A stretch of DNA of 64,000 nucleotides from positions 1 to 64,000 of the forward strand of contig NZ_JAMLDY010000014.1 in assembly GCF_024211255.1 (NCBI RefSeq), given 5' to 3'. The notes below the pieces were generated by a model that made no database searches, was not told where the DNA came from, and saw only the letters and a list, made by a program, of their open reading frames with translations. Shown in pieces: positions 32,959-40,789 of the stretch. Each line of letters opens with the position of its first letter. Within the stretch, counting starts at the first letter, position 1. Made by a program: the position numbers and the translations under genes. The stretch comes from Sphingomonas liriopis. GTDB taxonomy: Bacteria > Pseudomonadota > Alphaproteobacteria > Sphingomonadales > Sphingomonadaceae.

Positions 32959-32996
32959 GAACGCCCGCACCTGGGATCAATCCAGTGCGGGCGTTC
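32959..32996. terminator. Convergent terminator hairpin
   Basis: GAACGCCCGCAC (32959-32970) pairs with GTGCGGGCGTTC (32985-32996), extended inward by CTGG/CCAG with one bulged C. It lies between the end of the accessory operon and the end of the leftward replication operon. A partial copy of the phage leader (CCCACAGCCATGGAACG) follows at 33002 with no gene behind it. Confidence 0.7.
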
Positions 32997-33026
32997 GGTG
33001 TCCCACAGCCATGGAACGCGGCCTGT

Positions 33027-35330
33027 CTATTGGCCGTGGCCCCAATCGTCAAACACATCTCGAGGTCCCGGCCCGCCGGCGAGCGCGTGTTGCTGCTTTC
33101 GCTCGGGCGACATGAAGACCGCTGCGGGCTTGCCCGACGGCAGGCGCTTCGTGACGCTGGTCCATTTCAGCCCGCGCAGCGCGGCGCCGACCATGCGCGA
33201 GGTCGCGACGTTCTGCCGTTCCGCCGGGATGCGCAGGCAGTGGTTGAGGATTTCGGCGACCGTGACCTCGTCGCGAGCGCCCTCGGCCAGCCAGTTCGCG
33301 ATGACGGGTTCCCACGGTGACGCCTCGCGGCGCTTGTCCTGCTCCTCCTTCGCGATCTCGGCGAGCTCGCCGGTCAGGTGCCATTTTTCGCCCGCCCGAT
33401 ACGCGGCCGCGGCCTCGGCCCACAGCTGATCCCGCGCTGCCAGAAGCCCGGTCAGGTCGATCGATCCGCATTCGATCGGGTAGAACCGCCGGTTGCCCGT
33501 CTGGTCCTTGAGGTAGCCCGTGCCCTCGTCGGGGTTCACGGTGCCCCACAGCACGGTGCGGCGCCGCACTCGGATCGGCATGCGCTCGTAGGGCGGCCGG
33601 TACTTGTCCTCGACGCGGGACAGGAACTGCTTCACGTCGCCGACGTCGGCTTTCGACATCTTGTTGAGCTCGGCGACCTCGACGCACCACGAGCCCTGCA
33701 GCTGCTGAAAGCTGTCCTTTGAATGGAAGTCGGGCAGGTTGTCGGTGAAGAACCGATCGCCGTAGAGGTAGCGCAGCGCGGTCGACTTACCTGTACCTTG
33801 CGGCCCCTCGAGGATTGCCATGTCGTCGTTCTTCGATCCGGGATCGAGCGCGCGCGCTACGCTGCCGACCAACGTCTTGCGGGCGACAGCGCGCACGTAG
33901 GCGGTGTCCGGCGCGGCGAGGTAGCGCGTCATCCACATGTCGAGGCGCGGCTTGCCGTCCCATTTGAGCCCAGCGAGATACTCGGTCAGCGGATCGAACG
34001 ACGATTTGCGCGCGTCGGCGATCATCTCGTCCGCGACGTCGCTTTTCCGCGCGCGGAAATGATCCTTGTGCATGACGCGCCGGAATTCAGCGACGTGGAA
34101 GTCCTCCATGTCGTTGCCGTCGAGCTCGATGGTGCGGGTGAAGGTGTTGAACCGCAGCCGGCCGCGCAGCAGGCGATGGTTCGCGATGTAGAGCGCCACG
34201 CCCTGGACGTTGGATCCGTCCGGATGACCGTTCGCCGTCTCCGGGATCTGTGTGCGCCAGCTCTCGTCCTGGACGTGCTCGATTTCGACGATCGTCGCGC
34301 CCGGTTCCGCGTCCTCGGCGTCGACGCTGCGCAGCGCGCCCATGACCTGCGCGCCGACGACCTTGTCGCCCTCGCGCAGGTGCAGGTCGTTGAAGTCCGT
34401 CCGATCGCGCGCGGGACCGTCGGCGAACACGGGCATGATCCACCGGCATCCGATGGCCTTCGCCGCCGCGCCCGCCTTCTGCCGGCCGGCATTCACCCAT
34501 GGCTTGCCCGCGCCGCGATCAGCCCAGTCGTCGGGCGCGATCACGTCGTCGTCGCCGGCGATCAGGATCGTTGCCATTGGCCGGTTGCGCGCGAAGTCCT
34601 TCGCGACGGGGATCAGGTTTCCCGAGTTGAACGCCGCGACCACCGAAAGGCCGGTCGCTTCCCAGATCGAGAACGCCGTCGCCACGCCTTCGCATAGGAC
34701 GATGTACGAGGTGTCGCCCTTGAGCGAGAAGAAGCACCCTTCGACCCGACCGGCCTTGAGGAAGCTCTTCCGCCCTTCACCGTCGATCAACTGGAGGTTC
34801 GTCAGCTGTGGCTGGCCGTTCATGTCGAACGAGAACATCGGCACGGCGAGGAGGCGGGTGCCGTCCTTCGCTGTGAACACGCGCAGCCCGCGCGGTATCG
34901 CGACACGCTTGCGCGCGAGATACTGGTGGCCCTCGACGTTGGCGTCAGCCTTGCCCCACATCCACGACGCCTTCTCGGCGACCTCGGCCTGCTTCTGCTC
35001 GCGCGCCTGCGCGGCCTCGGCCTTGAGCCGCGCCTGCTCGCGCTTGATCTTCGCGCGCTCGGCATCGGACAGAGGCGAGGCGTTGGGATCGGCGAAGAAC
35101 CACTGGTGCTGCTCGCCGGACTTCCAATCGCCGAACCAGCCGACCGGATAGTCGCCGTGCTTGAGCTTGTAGAACCCGTTCGCCTTGCCCTTCTTGTCGC
35201 CGGGCGCGTCGAACCGGACGAACGCGTCCGTCCCCGCGTTGATCGGCCCCGGGTTGAACCCCGCCGCCTGCATCGCATCCGCGAACGCGCGCTCGACTTC
35301 TGATTGTGATGGCGCCAGGCGCGTGGCCAT
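33027..35330 (-). CDS. Primase/VapE-type helicase fusion
   Basis: The 767-residue product is bipartite. The N-terminal half looks like a Toprim/DnaG-type primase of the phage-plasmid kind (GFYKLKHGDYPVGWFGDWKS, YIVLCEGVATAFSIWEATGL, TILIAGDDDVIAPDDW, with conserved acidic residues). The C-terminal half is a VapE/VirE ATPase with Walker A LEGPQGTGKST (near residue 508) and a Walker B-like WCVEVAELNKM. It probably primes and unwinds phage DNA. The start at 35330 overlaps the stop of the methyltransferase gene. Confidence 0.8.
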   Translation of the reverse strand: MATRLAPSQSEVERAFADAMQAAGFNPGPINAGTDAFVRFDAPGDKKGKANGFYKLKHGDYPVGWFGDWKSGEQHQWFFADPNASPLSDAERAKIKREQARLKAEAAQAREQKQAEVAEKASWMWGKADANVEGHQYLARKRVAIPRGLRVFTAKDGTRLLAVPMFSFDMNGQPQLTNLQLIDGEGRKSFLKAGRVEGCFFSLKGDTSYIVLCEGVATAFSIWEATGLSVVAAFNSGNLIPVAKDFARNRPMATILIAGDDDVIAPDDWADRGAGKPWVNAGRQKAGAAAKAIGCRWIMPVFADGPARDRTDFNDLHLREGDKVVGAQVMGALRSVDAEDAEPGATIVEIEHVQDESWRTQIPETANGHPDGSNVQGVALYIANHRLLRGRLRFNTFTRTIELDGNDMEDFHVAEFRRVMHKDHFRARKSDVADEMIADARKSSFDPLTEYLAGLKWDGKPRLDMWMTRYLAAPDTAYVRAVARKTLVGSVARALDPGSKNDDMAILEGPQGTGKSTALRYLYGDRFFTDNLPDFHSKDSFQQLQGSWCVEVAELNKMSKADVGDVKQFLSRVEDKYRPPYERMPIRVRRRTVLWGTVNPDEGTGYLKDQTGNRRFYPIECGSIDLTGLLAARDQLWAEAAAAYRAGEKWHLTGELAEIAKEEQDKRREASPWEPVIANWLAEGARDEVTVAEILNHCLRIPAERQNVATSRMVGAALRGLKWTSVTKRLPSGKPAAVFMSPERKQQHALAGGPGPRDVFDDWGHGQ

Positions 35331-35815
35331 TATGCCGGGACCGCGAAGATGCCGAAGCCCTGATGGGCTGCTCGGTGAAGAGCGGATACAGCTTGGCCAC
35401 CACAGGCCCATAATGCCGTCCCGTTAGCGGGCGAGACGCCTTCGCTGCCATCGGGTCGTAGGAAGCGTAGCTTACGGGTGAACAGCACCGCGTCCGCGCA
35501 GCGCCAAGCAGCGTGGAACCAAGGCGCACTCGTCCGATCTGGCGTCAGCGCAATGCCGTTGCGATGCTCGAAAAACTTACCAAGCCATGGACTGAGCGCG
35601 TTCCTTCCCCCAAACGGTGGGTTCATCCAGATGAAGCCATAGTCAGCCCAGTCACGGTCTAGGCTCTCGGTCATGATCCACCGCTGCGCCGGGACGCAGC
35701 ACCGAGCGTCGCCCGGGTGCGAGACGTCCGTGTCGAACCGGCAACCAAGGGCGTCGAACACAACCGGCGGGGTCCACCAATCGTCCGTCTGCCCTGACGC
35801 TTCCCATTGCCCCAC
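35330..35815 (-). CDS. Phage N6-adenine methyltransferase
   Basis: From the GTG at 35815 the 161-residue enzyme shows the phage Dam-type pattern: DDWWTPPVVFDALGCRFDTD, motif IV WMNPPFGG (residues 64-70) and FTRKLRFLRPDG. It transfers a methyl group from SAM to adenine in DNA. That could protect phage DNA from restriction or control its own transcription. It lies between the VRR-NUC nuclease and primase genes. Confidence 0.8.
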   Translation of the reverse strand: MGQWEASGQTDDWWTPPVVFDALGCRFDTDVSHPGDARCCVPAQRWIMTESLDRDWADYGFIWMNPPFGGRNALSPWLGKFFEHRNGIALTPDRTSAPWFHAAWRCADAVLFTRKLRFLRPDGSEGVSPANGTALWACGGQAVSALHRAAHQGFGIFAVPA

Positions 35816-35817
35816 GC

Positions 35818-36195
35818 CTATTCCCCCCGGAGCCCGGCGAGGAACTGCTCTGCCGAACGGAAAACGATGTACCGCCCGCCGGCGGCTTCCCACCGACGCT
35901 GGAAATTGACCTGCCCCGTGCGCTGCTGGCCCGAGAGCGTCTTGCCCTCGCCGGCGATCGGCAGTCCGTCGTGCACGCCCATGATGTCACCGGACCCGAG
36001 GCATCCGAAATCGATCGGCCGTGCGTCGCGCAGGATCACCATGCCGCGCTCGACGATCACGGTGGCGCCGGGCGCGCGGCTGATCCGCTGACCCTGCCAC
36101 GCCTGCCCGGTGTTGTTCCGGTAGAGCAACGTCCGGGGCAGGGCGGTGGCCGCGATCAGGGTTTCCTGCAGGATGCGCTGTTCGGATTTAGCCAC
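35818..36195 (-). CDS. VRR-NUC domain nuclease
   Basis: The 125-residue protein has the VRR-NUC fold signature. SEQRILQETLIAATALPRT leads in; the catalytic core is GSGDIMGV (Asp70) and AGEGKTLSGQQRTGQ (Glu83, Lys85, Gln90), followed by WEAAGGRYIVFRS. Such stand-alone phage nucleases cut branched or flapped DNA (Holliday junction resolvase-like). GTG at 36195 is chosen because GGAGGAAT precedes it. Confidence 0.8.
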   Translation of the reverse strand: MAKSEQRILQETLIAATALPRTLLYRNNTGQAWQGQRISRAPGATVIVERGMVILRDARPIDFGCLGSGDIMGVHDGLPIAGEGKTLSGQQRTGQVNFQRRWEAAGGRYIVFRSAEQFLAGLRGE

Positions 36196-36517
36196 GGTAT
36201 TCCTCCGGCAGCAGGGCAATTACCTCGGCGATGAGGTGGTCGCGCTGGTCTTCGGAGCTCTCTCGGAACGCGATTTCGCTCATCCGTTCGACGATCAGCG
36301 CCAGCAGGCCGCCCGCGCAGACGTCGGTCGCGTTCGCCGTGTAGATGATGGCGCGGCACAGCTGTTCGACGTTCAGGCCGACGTGCTTCTTCTGGCGCAT
36401 CAGGTGGGCGCACAGACCTTGGGCGTGCTCCGCACTGGCGCCGTCGGCCAGCGCGTCGTCCGGCTCGACGCCGGCGGCCGCTCCGCCCAGCATGTCGCGG
36501 AAATCAAACCCGCTCAT
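36188..36517 (-). CDS. Hypothetical protein, 109 aa
   Basis: The ATG follows the repeated leader in reverse orientation (CCACAGCCAGGGAGA, about 36525-36540). The acidic N-terminus MSGFDFRDMLGGAAAGVEPD precedes a helical domain (VEQLCRAIIYTANATDVCAG, IVERMSEIAFRESSEDQRDH). It sits between helicase and nuclease genes, so a role in replication is likely. No family recognised. Confidence 0.6.
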   Translation of the reverse strand: MSGFDFRDMLGGAAAGVEPDDALADGASAEHAQGLCAHLMRQKKHVGLNVEQLCRAIIYTANATDVCAGGLLALIVERMSEIAFRESSEDQRDHLIAEVIALLPEEYRG

Positions 36518-36542
36518 CGTATCATCTCCCTGGCTGTGGAAA

Positions 36543-38048
36543 TCATCGGGAGGCCGCGAACCGCTGCCGGCCGCCTCCACGGTATTGCTCGCGGAGGCCG
36601 ATCTTCATCAGGGCCCATTTCTTCGGGTCCTTGTATCGGCCGGGCGTGATGGCGTTCCGCTCGCGGGCGAGGCGCATCAGCGTCGCCATCGACGCGCCGC
36701 GCTCCTCGTCCTTCTCGCGCTTGCGGGTGGCTTCCTTCTCCGCCGCCAGCGCCGCCTTACGCGCGTCGCGGCCAAGCGCGCCGAGCTCGAACAGCGAATC
36801 GGCGGCGGCGATCGGCGCGACGTAGACCGTGCCGTGCTCGTACCCGCAGGGGCAGACCTTCACCGTCGACGGCGACACCTGATAGCATTCGGGGCATTGC
36901 CGGATCGGGATCGTGTCTCGCACCCGCTCCGACGCGCGCCGTTCCTTTGCCCCCAGCAGCGACCATTGCCGCTGATCGCAGGGCATGCCGAAGTCGAAGG
37001 CGTTCCCGCCCATGTCGAGGATGACCGCCGATGGCTTCGGACCGGCGGCGATCGATGCGCGCCGCTCATCGTCGGTGGCGGTGCCGGCATCGAACCCCGG
37101 CGAATAGAGCGGCCGGAACACGCGGCCGACGTCCTGCATCCACTTCGTCAGCGAGTTCGTCTTATACCGCAGCAGCGCGCATTCGGCGCCGGGGATGTCG
37201 ACGCCCTCGCCGGCGATCGCCACCTGCGACAGATATGTGATCTGGCCCGTCCGGAACGCCGTGAAGAGCTCCCGGCGCTGATCGCGATGCATGGATCCGT
37301 CGACGTGCCACGCTTCGACGCCGGCCGCGCGAAATGCTGCGACGCTGGCCTGGCTGGCGGCCCGGTTCATCTCGAACCCGATCGTCCGCAGGCCCAGCGC
37401 GTCGCGGTGCCAGTGCTCGACCGCATCGCCGACCAGCTTCGCCTCGCCCATCGCCTGCGCGAGCTCGGTCATGTTGAGGCCGAGCATGTCGGGCGAGCCG
37501 GGCGCGAAGTAGCGGTACGGTGACAGGAACCCGCGCTTCATCAACTCGCCCGACTGCGGGCCGACGATCATCTCATCGGCAAAGGGCGCGAGGCCAGCGC
37601 CGTCCAGGCGCTCGGGCGTCGCCGTGATGAGGATGTGCCACGCGTCGGGCGCAGAGCCCGCGACGACGCTATGATTGCCGGCGACGATGTGGTGCGCCTC
37701 GTCGAACACGATGCCCGCCGGCGTCGGCAGGAGGTGGAGCTTGTTCACCAGCGTATCGACGCTGCAGATCTGCACGGGCTTGTCGGGTTCGAGCGGGAAG
37801 CCGTCCGCCACGATCCCGAAGTCGATACCGAGGTCGCGAAACGTCTCGGCGGTGCGAAGGATGATCTCGATCCGGTGAACGACGAACCAGCCGGTTAATC
37901 CCCGCTCGGCGGCACGGCCGAGAATAAACGCCGCGATCACCGTCTTCCCCGCGCCTGTCGCCGCGACTAGCAGGATGCGCCGTATCCGCCGACGCAGGCT
38001 TTCACGCGCGCGGTCGGTCAGGACCGATTGATAGTCGCGGAGCTCCAT
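36543..38048 (-). CDS. SF2 DEAH-box helicase
   Basis: The 501-residue enzyme begins MELRDYQSVLTDRARESLRR (Q-motif like). It has Walker A AATGAGKT (Lys35), motif II IVFDEAHH (Asp116), motif III TATPERL, and motif VI QDVGRVFRP. After the helicase core a zinc ribbon (QCPECYQVSPSTVKVCPCGY) and a basic C-terminal coiled coil follow. It resembles phage helicases of the T5 D10/UvsW type that remodel replication forks. The start two bases after the Cro-like stop suggests coupling. Confidence 0.85.
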   Translation of the reverse strand: MELRDYQSVLTDRARESLRRRIRRILLVAATGAGKTVIAAFILGRAAERGLTGWFVVHRIEIILRTAETFRDLGIDFGIVADGFPLEPDKPVQICSVDTLVNKLHLLPTPAGIVFDEAHHIVAGNHSVVAGSAPDAWHILITATPERLDGAGLAPFADEMIVGPQSGELMKRGFLSPYRYFAPGSPDMLGLNMTELAQAMGEAKLVGDAVEHWHRDALGLRTIGFEMNRAASQASVAAFRAAGVEAWHVDGSMHRDQRRELFTAFRTGQITYLSQVAIAGEGVDIPGAECALLRYKTNSLTKWMQDVGRVFRPLYSPGFDAGTATDDERRASIAAGPKPSAVILDMGGNAFDFGMPCDQRQWSLLGAKERRASERVRDTIPIRQCPECYQVSPSTVKVCPCGYEHGTVYVAPIAAADSLFELGALGRDARKAALAAEKEATRKREKDEERGASMATLMRLARERNAITPGRYKDPKKWALMKIGLREQYRGGGRQRFAASR

Positions 38049-38049
38049 C

Positions 38050-38295
38050 TCACTGCCCGGCGGCAGCGACGGCGCCGGCGGGAGCAAGCCGCTTATCGGG
38101 GTGGATGAAAGCCTCGTAGGGGAGGGTATGGCCCTTCGCCGCCGCCGCCGCGATGATCTTCGCCCAATAATCGTCGGGGATACGGCCGCGGAAACGCCAC
38201 TGGCTGACCGTCACCGGCAGTTCGTCGATGTCGCGGGCCATCGCCGAAGCGTTGCCGTCCCACGGCGCGTAGATGGGGTCGAGCCAATCTTTCAT
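38050..38295 (-). CDS. Cro-like regulator, 81 aa
   Basis: This small DNA-binding protein contains a helix-turn-helix in SAMARDIDELPVTVSQWRFR followed by GRIPDDYWAKIIAAAAAKGH, the pattern of Cro/YdaS-type phage regulators. It is divergent from the CI-like gene and first in the replication operon, the standard place for Cro. Its promoter -10 (38302-38307) lies so close that the mRNA probably starts at or next to the ATG, giving a leaderless message. Confidence 0.72.
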   Translation of the reverse strand: MKDWLDPIYAPWDGNASAMARDIDELPVTVSQWRFRGRIPDDYWAKIIAAAAAKGHTLPYEAFIHPDKRLAPAGAVAAAGQ

Positions 38296-38301
38296 GGTTA
38301 A

Positions 38302-38358
38302 TGAATACGCAACGTATTGATCGTTCGTCAATACCCTGTGTATGCATACAGTCGGTAT
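38302..38358. promoter_or_regulatory. CI/Cro control region with three operators
   Basis: Three ATAC-N5-GTAT repeats occur: 38305-38317, 38331-38343 and 38346-38358. The leftward promoter has -35 TTGACG (38331-38326 on the minus strand) and -10 TATTCA (38307-38302). The rightward promoter has TTGATC (38317-38322) and TATGCA (38341-38346). Each operator overlaps a box of at least one promoter, so the repressor should control both itself and the Cro-like operon. Confidence 0.75.
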
Positions 38359-38368
38359 GAATTGAAGG

Positions 38369-39085
38369 ATGACGGATAGAGAAATGATGGCCAGTCGCCT
38401 CCGTGAGGCTCGCAACACGGCAGGGTTCCCCTCAGCAGCTGCAGCAGCGGCCGCGCGCGGATGGACCCCATCAACATACACCAGTCACGAGAATGCCACG
38501 CGCGGCTTCGGCGTTGACGAGGCGAAGAAATACGCGCGTGCCTTCCGGGTGAACCCCGGATGGCTGCTTGCCTTGGACCAAATAAAGGTCCCGGAGGTGC
38601 AGCTGCTCGATAGCGATGCGCCCGTGAAAGAGGTGCTGTGGGTACAGGGCGCCGTCGCGGCGGGAGTATGGAGAGAGCAAATCGCTTGGCCGAAAGACGA
38701 GTGGTACCAAATCGAGGTCGGGCCGCCGCCGCGGGCGGGGCTTGAACGCTTCGCTGTCCGAATGGATGGCTATTCCATGGACCGCACCATCCCGCCGGGT
38801 TCGAACTTGGAGGCGATCCGCGTCGCGTTCGGTGAGGTGTCGCCCCAGGACGGCGACCTCGTGATAGTCGAGCGGCGCCGGCATGATCTGGTCGAGATGA
38901 CCTGCAAGCGCCTCGTCCAGAACGGAGAAATGTGGGAGCTCCATTGCGAGAGCACGCGGGCAGAGTTTCGGGATCTGGTTTTGCCGATCGGAGCTCCGGA
39001 CGCCGAGGCCCTGACCGACGATGAGACGAGGGTGGTCGGCATCGTCGTCAATGCGCAGCAGAGCCACTTCCGCCGCCGCATCTAA
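38369..39085 (+). CDS. CI-like repressor, LexA/S24 type
   Basis: The N-terminal helix-turn-helix (RLREARNTAGFPSAAAAAAA, STYTSHENATRGFGVDEAKK) binds operators. The C-terminal S24 domain has a cleavage site VAAG (Ala98-Gly99), the catalytic Ser in RMDGYSMD (Ser136) and Lys180 in MTCKRL. This is a repressor expected to self-cleave when RecA is activated, inducing the prophage. ATG at 38384 (MMASRLREAR) is an alternative start, since 38369 has its GAAGG directly adjacent. Confidence 0.85.
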   Translation: MTDREMMASRLREARNTAGFPSAAAAAAARGWTPSTYTSHENATRGFGVDEAKKYARAFRVNPGWLLALDQIKVPEVQLLDSDAPVKEVLWVQGAVAAGVWREQIAWPKDEWYQIEVGPPPRAGLERFAVRMDGYSMDRTIPPGSNLEAIRVAFGEVSPQDGDLVIVERRRHDLVEMTCKRLVQNGEMWELHCESTRAEFRDLVLPIGAPDAEALTDDETRVVGIVVNAQQSHFRRRI

Positions 39086-39089
39086 ATCC

Positions 39090-39129
39090 ATACGCTGCGT
39101 ATTGACATGGTAAATACGAGCCGTATTGT
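39090..39129 (+). promoter_or_regulatory. Recombination-operon promoter with two operators
   Basis: TTGACA (39102-39107) and TATTGT (39124-39129) form a good promoter with a 16-base spacer. Two perfect ATAC-N5-GTAT operators flank and overlap it (39090-39102 and 39114-39126). Bound repressor would cover both boxes. Confidence 0.72.
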
Positions 39130-39130
39130 T

Positions 39131-39168
39131 ATCCCAATGGCGCCGGGCTGTTCCGGCGCGATTGGGAT
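39131..39168 (+). other. 5'-terminal hairpin before the RecE-like gene
   Basis: ATCCCAAT (39131-39138) pairs with ATTGGGAT (39161-39168), and the inner GCGCCGG pairs with CCGGCGC. The stem starts within a few bases of the predicted transcription start and ends exactly at the ATG of the next gene. It would hide any ribosome site and may act as a translational control or mRNA-stabilising element. Confidence 0.6.
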
Positions 39169-40191
39169 ATGCCCCCCGTGTCCACCACCAACGCGCCGCC
39201 AGCCGTCACCGGCTGGGGCTTCCTCGACATCGACGCCGAGCATTATCACGCGGATCCGGCGCCGCGCCCGTCCATGTCGTCGGGGCTTCTGGCCACCGTC
39301 GTCACCGGCACGATCGCCCAGGCGAAAGAGGGGCATCCCCGCCTGACGCCGCGCGACGAGCCGGAGGAGGACAACAAGAAGTTCGACATCGGCACCGTCG
39401 CCCACACGCTGGTGCTGGGTAAGGGGCGCGAGATCGACGTCGTCGACGCCGACGCGTGGACGACGGCGGCGGCGAAGGCCGCCCGCAAGGACAGCAAGGC
39501 AGCCGGCCGGACACCGGTGCTCCGCAAGCATTACGAACAGGCCGAGGCGATGCGCGTCGCGCTGTTCGAGCAGCTGGCCGTGATGAAGGGCGAGCAGGAC
39601 ACGTTCACGCCCGAGGCCGGCGTGTCGGAGCAGGCGGGCTTCTGGCAGGAGCCGACGCCGCTCGGAAAGATGTGGGGCCGCGCGCTGTACGATTGGCGGC
39701 GCACCGATCGCCTCGTGATCCGTGACTACAAAACGTACAACGGTCAGCAGGGCGCAGACCCCGACGGCTTCATCAAGGGTATCATCGGCACGGGCAAGGA
39801 CGTGCAGGACCCATGGTATAGTCGGGGGTTCGCCGCGATCGCCGGGCTCGAGGCGGGCGAGACCATCCCGTTTGACGCGGTCGACTTCAAGTTCGTCGTC
39901 CAGGACCCGAACCCGCCCTACCTCGTCGCCGTCGTCGCGCTCAACGATCGCCACTGGTCGAACGAGCGGTGCCAGTGGGCGATCGATCGCTGGGCCGCCG
40001 CCGCCGGCGCGAACCTGTGGCGCGGGTTCGTCCCGGCCGTCCACTACGTCGACCCGCCGACCTGGGCGAAGACCGCGTGGGAAGCACGGATGCTGCGCGA
40101 GTGGGAAGGCGAGCAGGCGATGCTCGAGCAGGGCATACCCGCGCTCGCGCTCAAGGAGCCGGACGCCTATCGCGTGGAGCAGGCGGCGTGA
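39169..40191 (+). CDS. RecE-like PD-(D/E)XK exonuclease
   Basis: The 340-residue protein opens with the family pattern DIDAEHYHADPAPRPSMSSG and FDIGTVAHTLVLGKGREIDV. The nuclease core is WGRALYDWRRTDRLVIRDYK, with the D-x-K metal site, followed by a Tyr- and Trp-rich region. It is related to the PDDEXK-like (DUF3799) exonucleases that resect double-stranded ends for recombination. It heads the rightward operon, with a RecA-like ATPase downstream as probable partner. Confidence 0.8.
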   Translation: MPPVSTTNAPPAVTGWGFLDIDAEHYHADPAPRPSMSSGLLATVVTGTIAQAKEGHPRLTPRDEPEEDNKKFDIGTVAHTLVLGKGREIDVVDADAWTTAAAKAARKDSKAAGRTPVLRKHYEQAEAMRVALFEQLAVMKGEQDTFTPEAGVSEQAGFWQEPTPLGKMWGRALYDWRRTDRLVIRDYKTYNGQQGADPDGFIKGIIGTGKDVQDPWYSRGFAAIAGLEAGETIPFDAVDFKFVVQDPNPPYLVAVVALNDRHWSNERCQWAIDRWAAAAGANLWRGFVPAVHYVDPPTWAKTAWEARMLREWEGEQAMLEQGIPALALKEPDAYRVEQAA

Positions 40192-40397
40192 CCGAACGCA
40201 TGGCCCTGCAGCGGCTGGCGTGGGCGCGCCAGACCGCCGATCCCGCCGACAAGGCGCTGAACGCCCTCGAGCAGCGCGGCTATGCGATCCGCACCGGCCA
40301 TCGCCCCGGCGGGAAGGTTGAGTGGCGGATCACCGCCGCCGGCGCCGAGCGCCTGTACCCGCAGCTGCGCGAGCATGCGCCGGCGGTGGCGGCATGA
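40188..40397 (+). CDS. Winged-helix-like small protein, 69 aa
   Basis: The GTG overlaps the previous stop (GTGA). The pattern KALNALEQRGYAIRTGHRPG followed by KVEWRITAAGAERLYP looks like the recognition helix and wing of a small winged-helix domain. It may bind DNA or assist the nuclease. No exact family is claimed. Confidence 0.6.
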   Translation: MTERMALQRLAWARQTADPADKALNALEQRGYAIRTGHRPGGKVEWRITAAGAERLYPQLREHAPAVAA

Positions 40398-40789
40398 ATA
40401 TCGTCGCGACCACCCAGACCCCGCCGGCCTTCCGGTCGACTGCTGTCGTCCCCGGATGGCTGTGGCGCACCCACAACGAAGGCGACATCGCGCCATCGCA
40501 GATGAGGACCACGCATCTGTTCTTCACGCTTCGCATGATTTGGAACCACTCCATGCCGACGAGCATGCGGGTAGGCCGGAACGTAAAGCTCTATAGCTTT
40601 GGTGCTCGCCACGACGCGCGGTACATGCGCTCTGCGATTGTACACATCGGGGCTGAGCTTTTTCGACGTACCGATCTTCCGGCTTGGATGAAGCGAGAAC
40701 TGGACGAGATGGCCGCGCACATGCGCGACGTCGAGGCGCAGCACTTCATCGCTGAGGCTCGCGCGCTGACTTTCGCAGGTGCCGCATGA
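40394..40789 (+). CDS. Hypothetical protein, 131 aa
   Basis: Both ends overlap neighbours by four bases. The product has a beta-rich N-terminus (AFRSTAVVPGWLWRTHNEGD), then WNHSMPTSMRVGRNVKLYSF and a helical end (RELDEMAAHMRDVEAQHFIA). Being between the nuclease and the ATPase it may be part of the recombination module. Codon use is slightly less GC-rich than its neighbours. Confidence 0.6.
   Translation: MNIVATTQTPPAFRSTAVVPGWLWRTHNEGDIAPSQMRTTHLFFTLRMIWNHSMPTSMRVGRNVKLYSFGARHDARYMRSAIVHIGAELFRRTDLPAWMKRELDEMAAHMRDVEAQHFIAEARALTFAGAA

Noticed and set aside
33002..33020. Orphan copy of the repeated phage leader (CCCACAGCCATGGAACG)
   Set aside because: No credible gene follows on that strand; kept only as a note under the leader finding.
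33027..38048. Helicase plus nuclease plus methyltransferase read as a defence system
   Set aside because: The genes lie in a Cro-led phage operon with a primase/VapE protein and match replication proteins; no specificity subunit or restriction partner is present.
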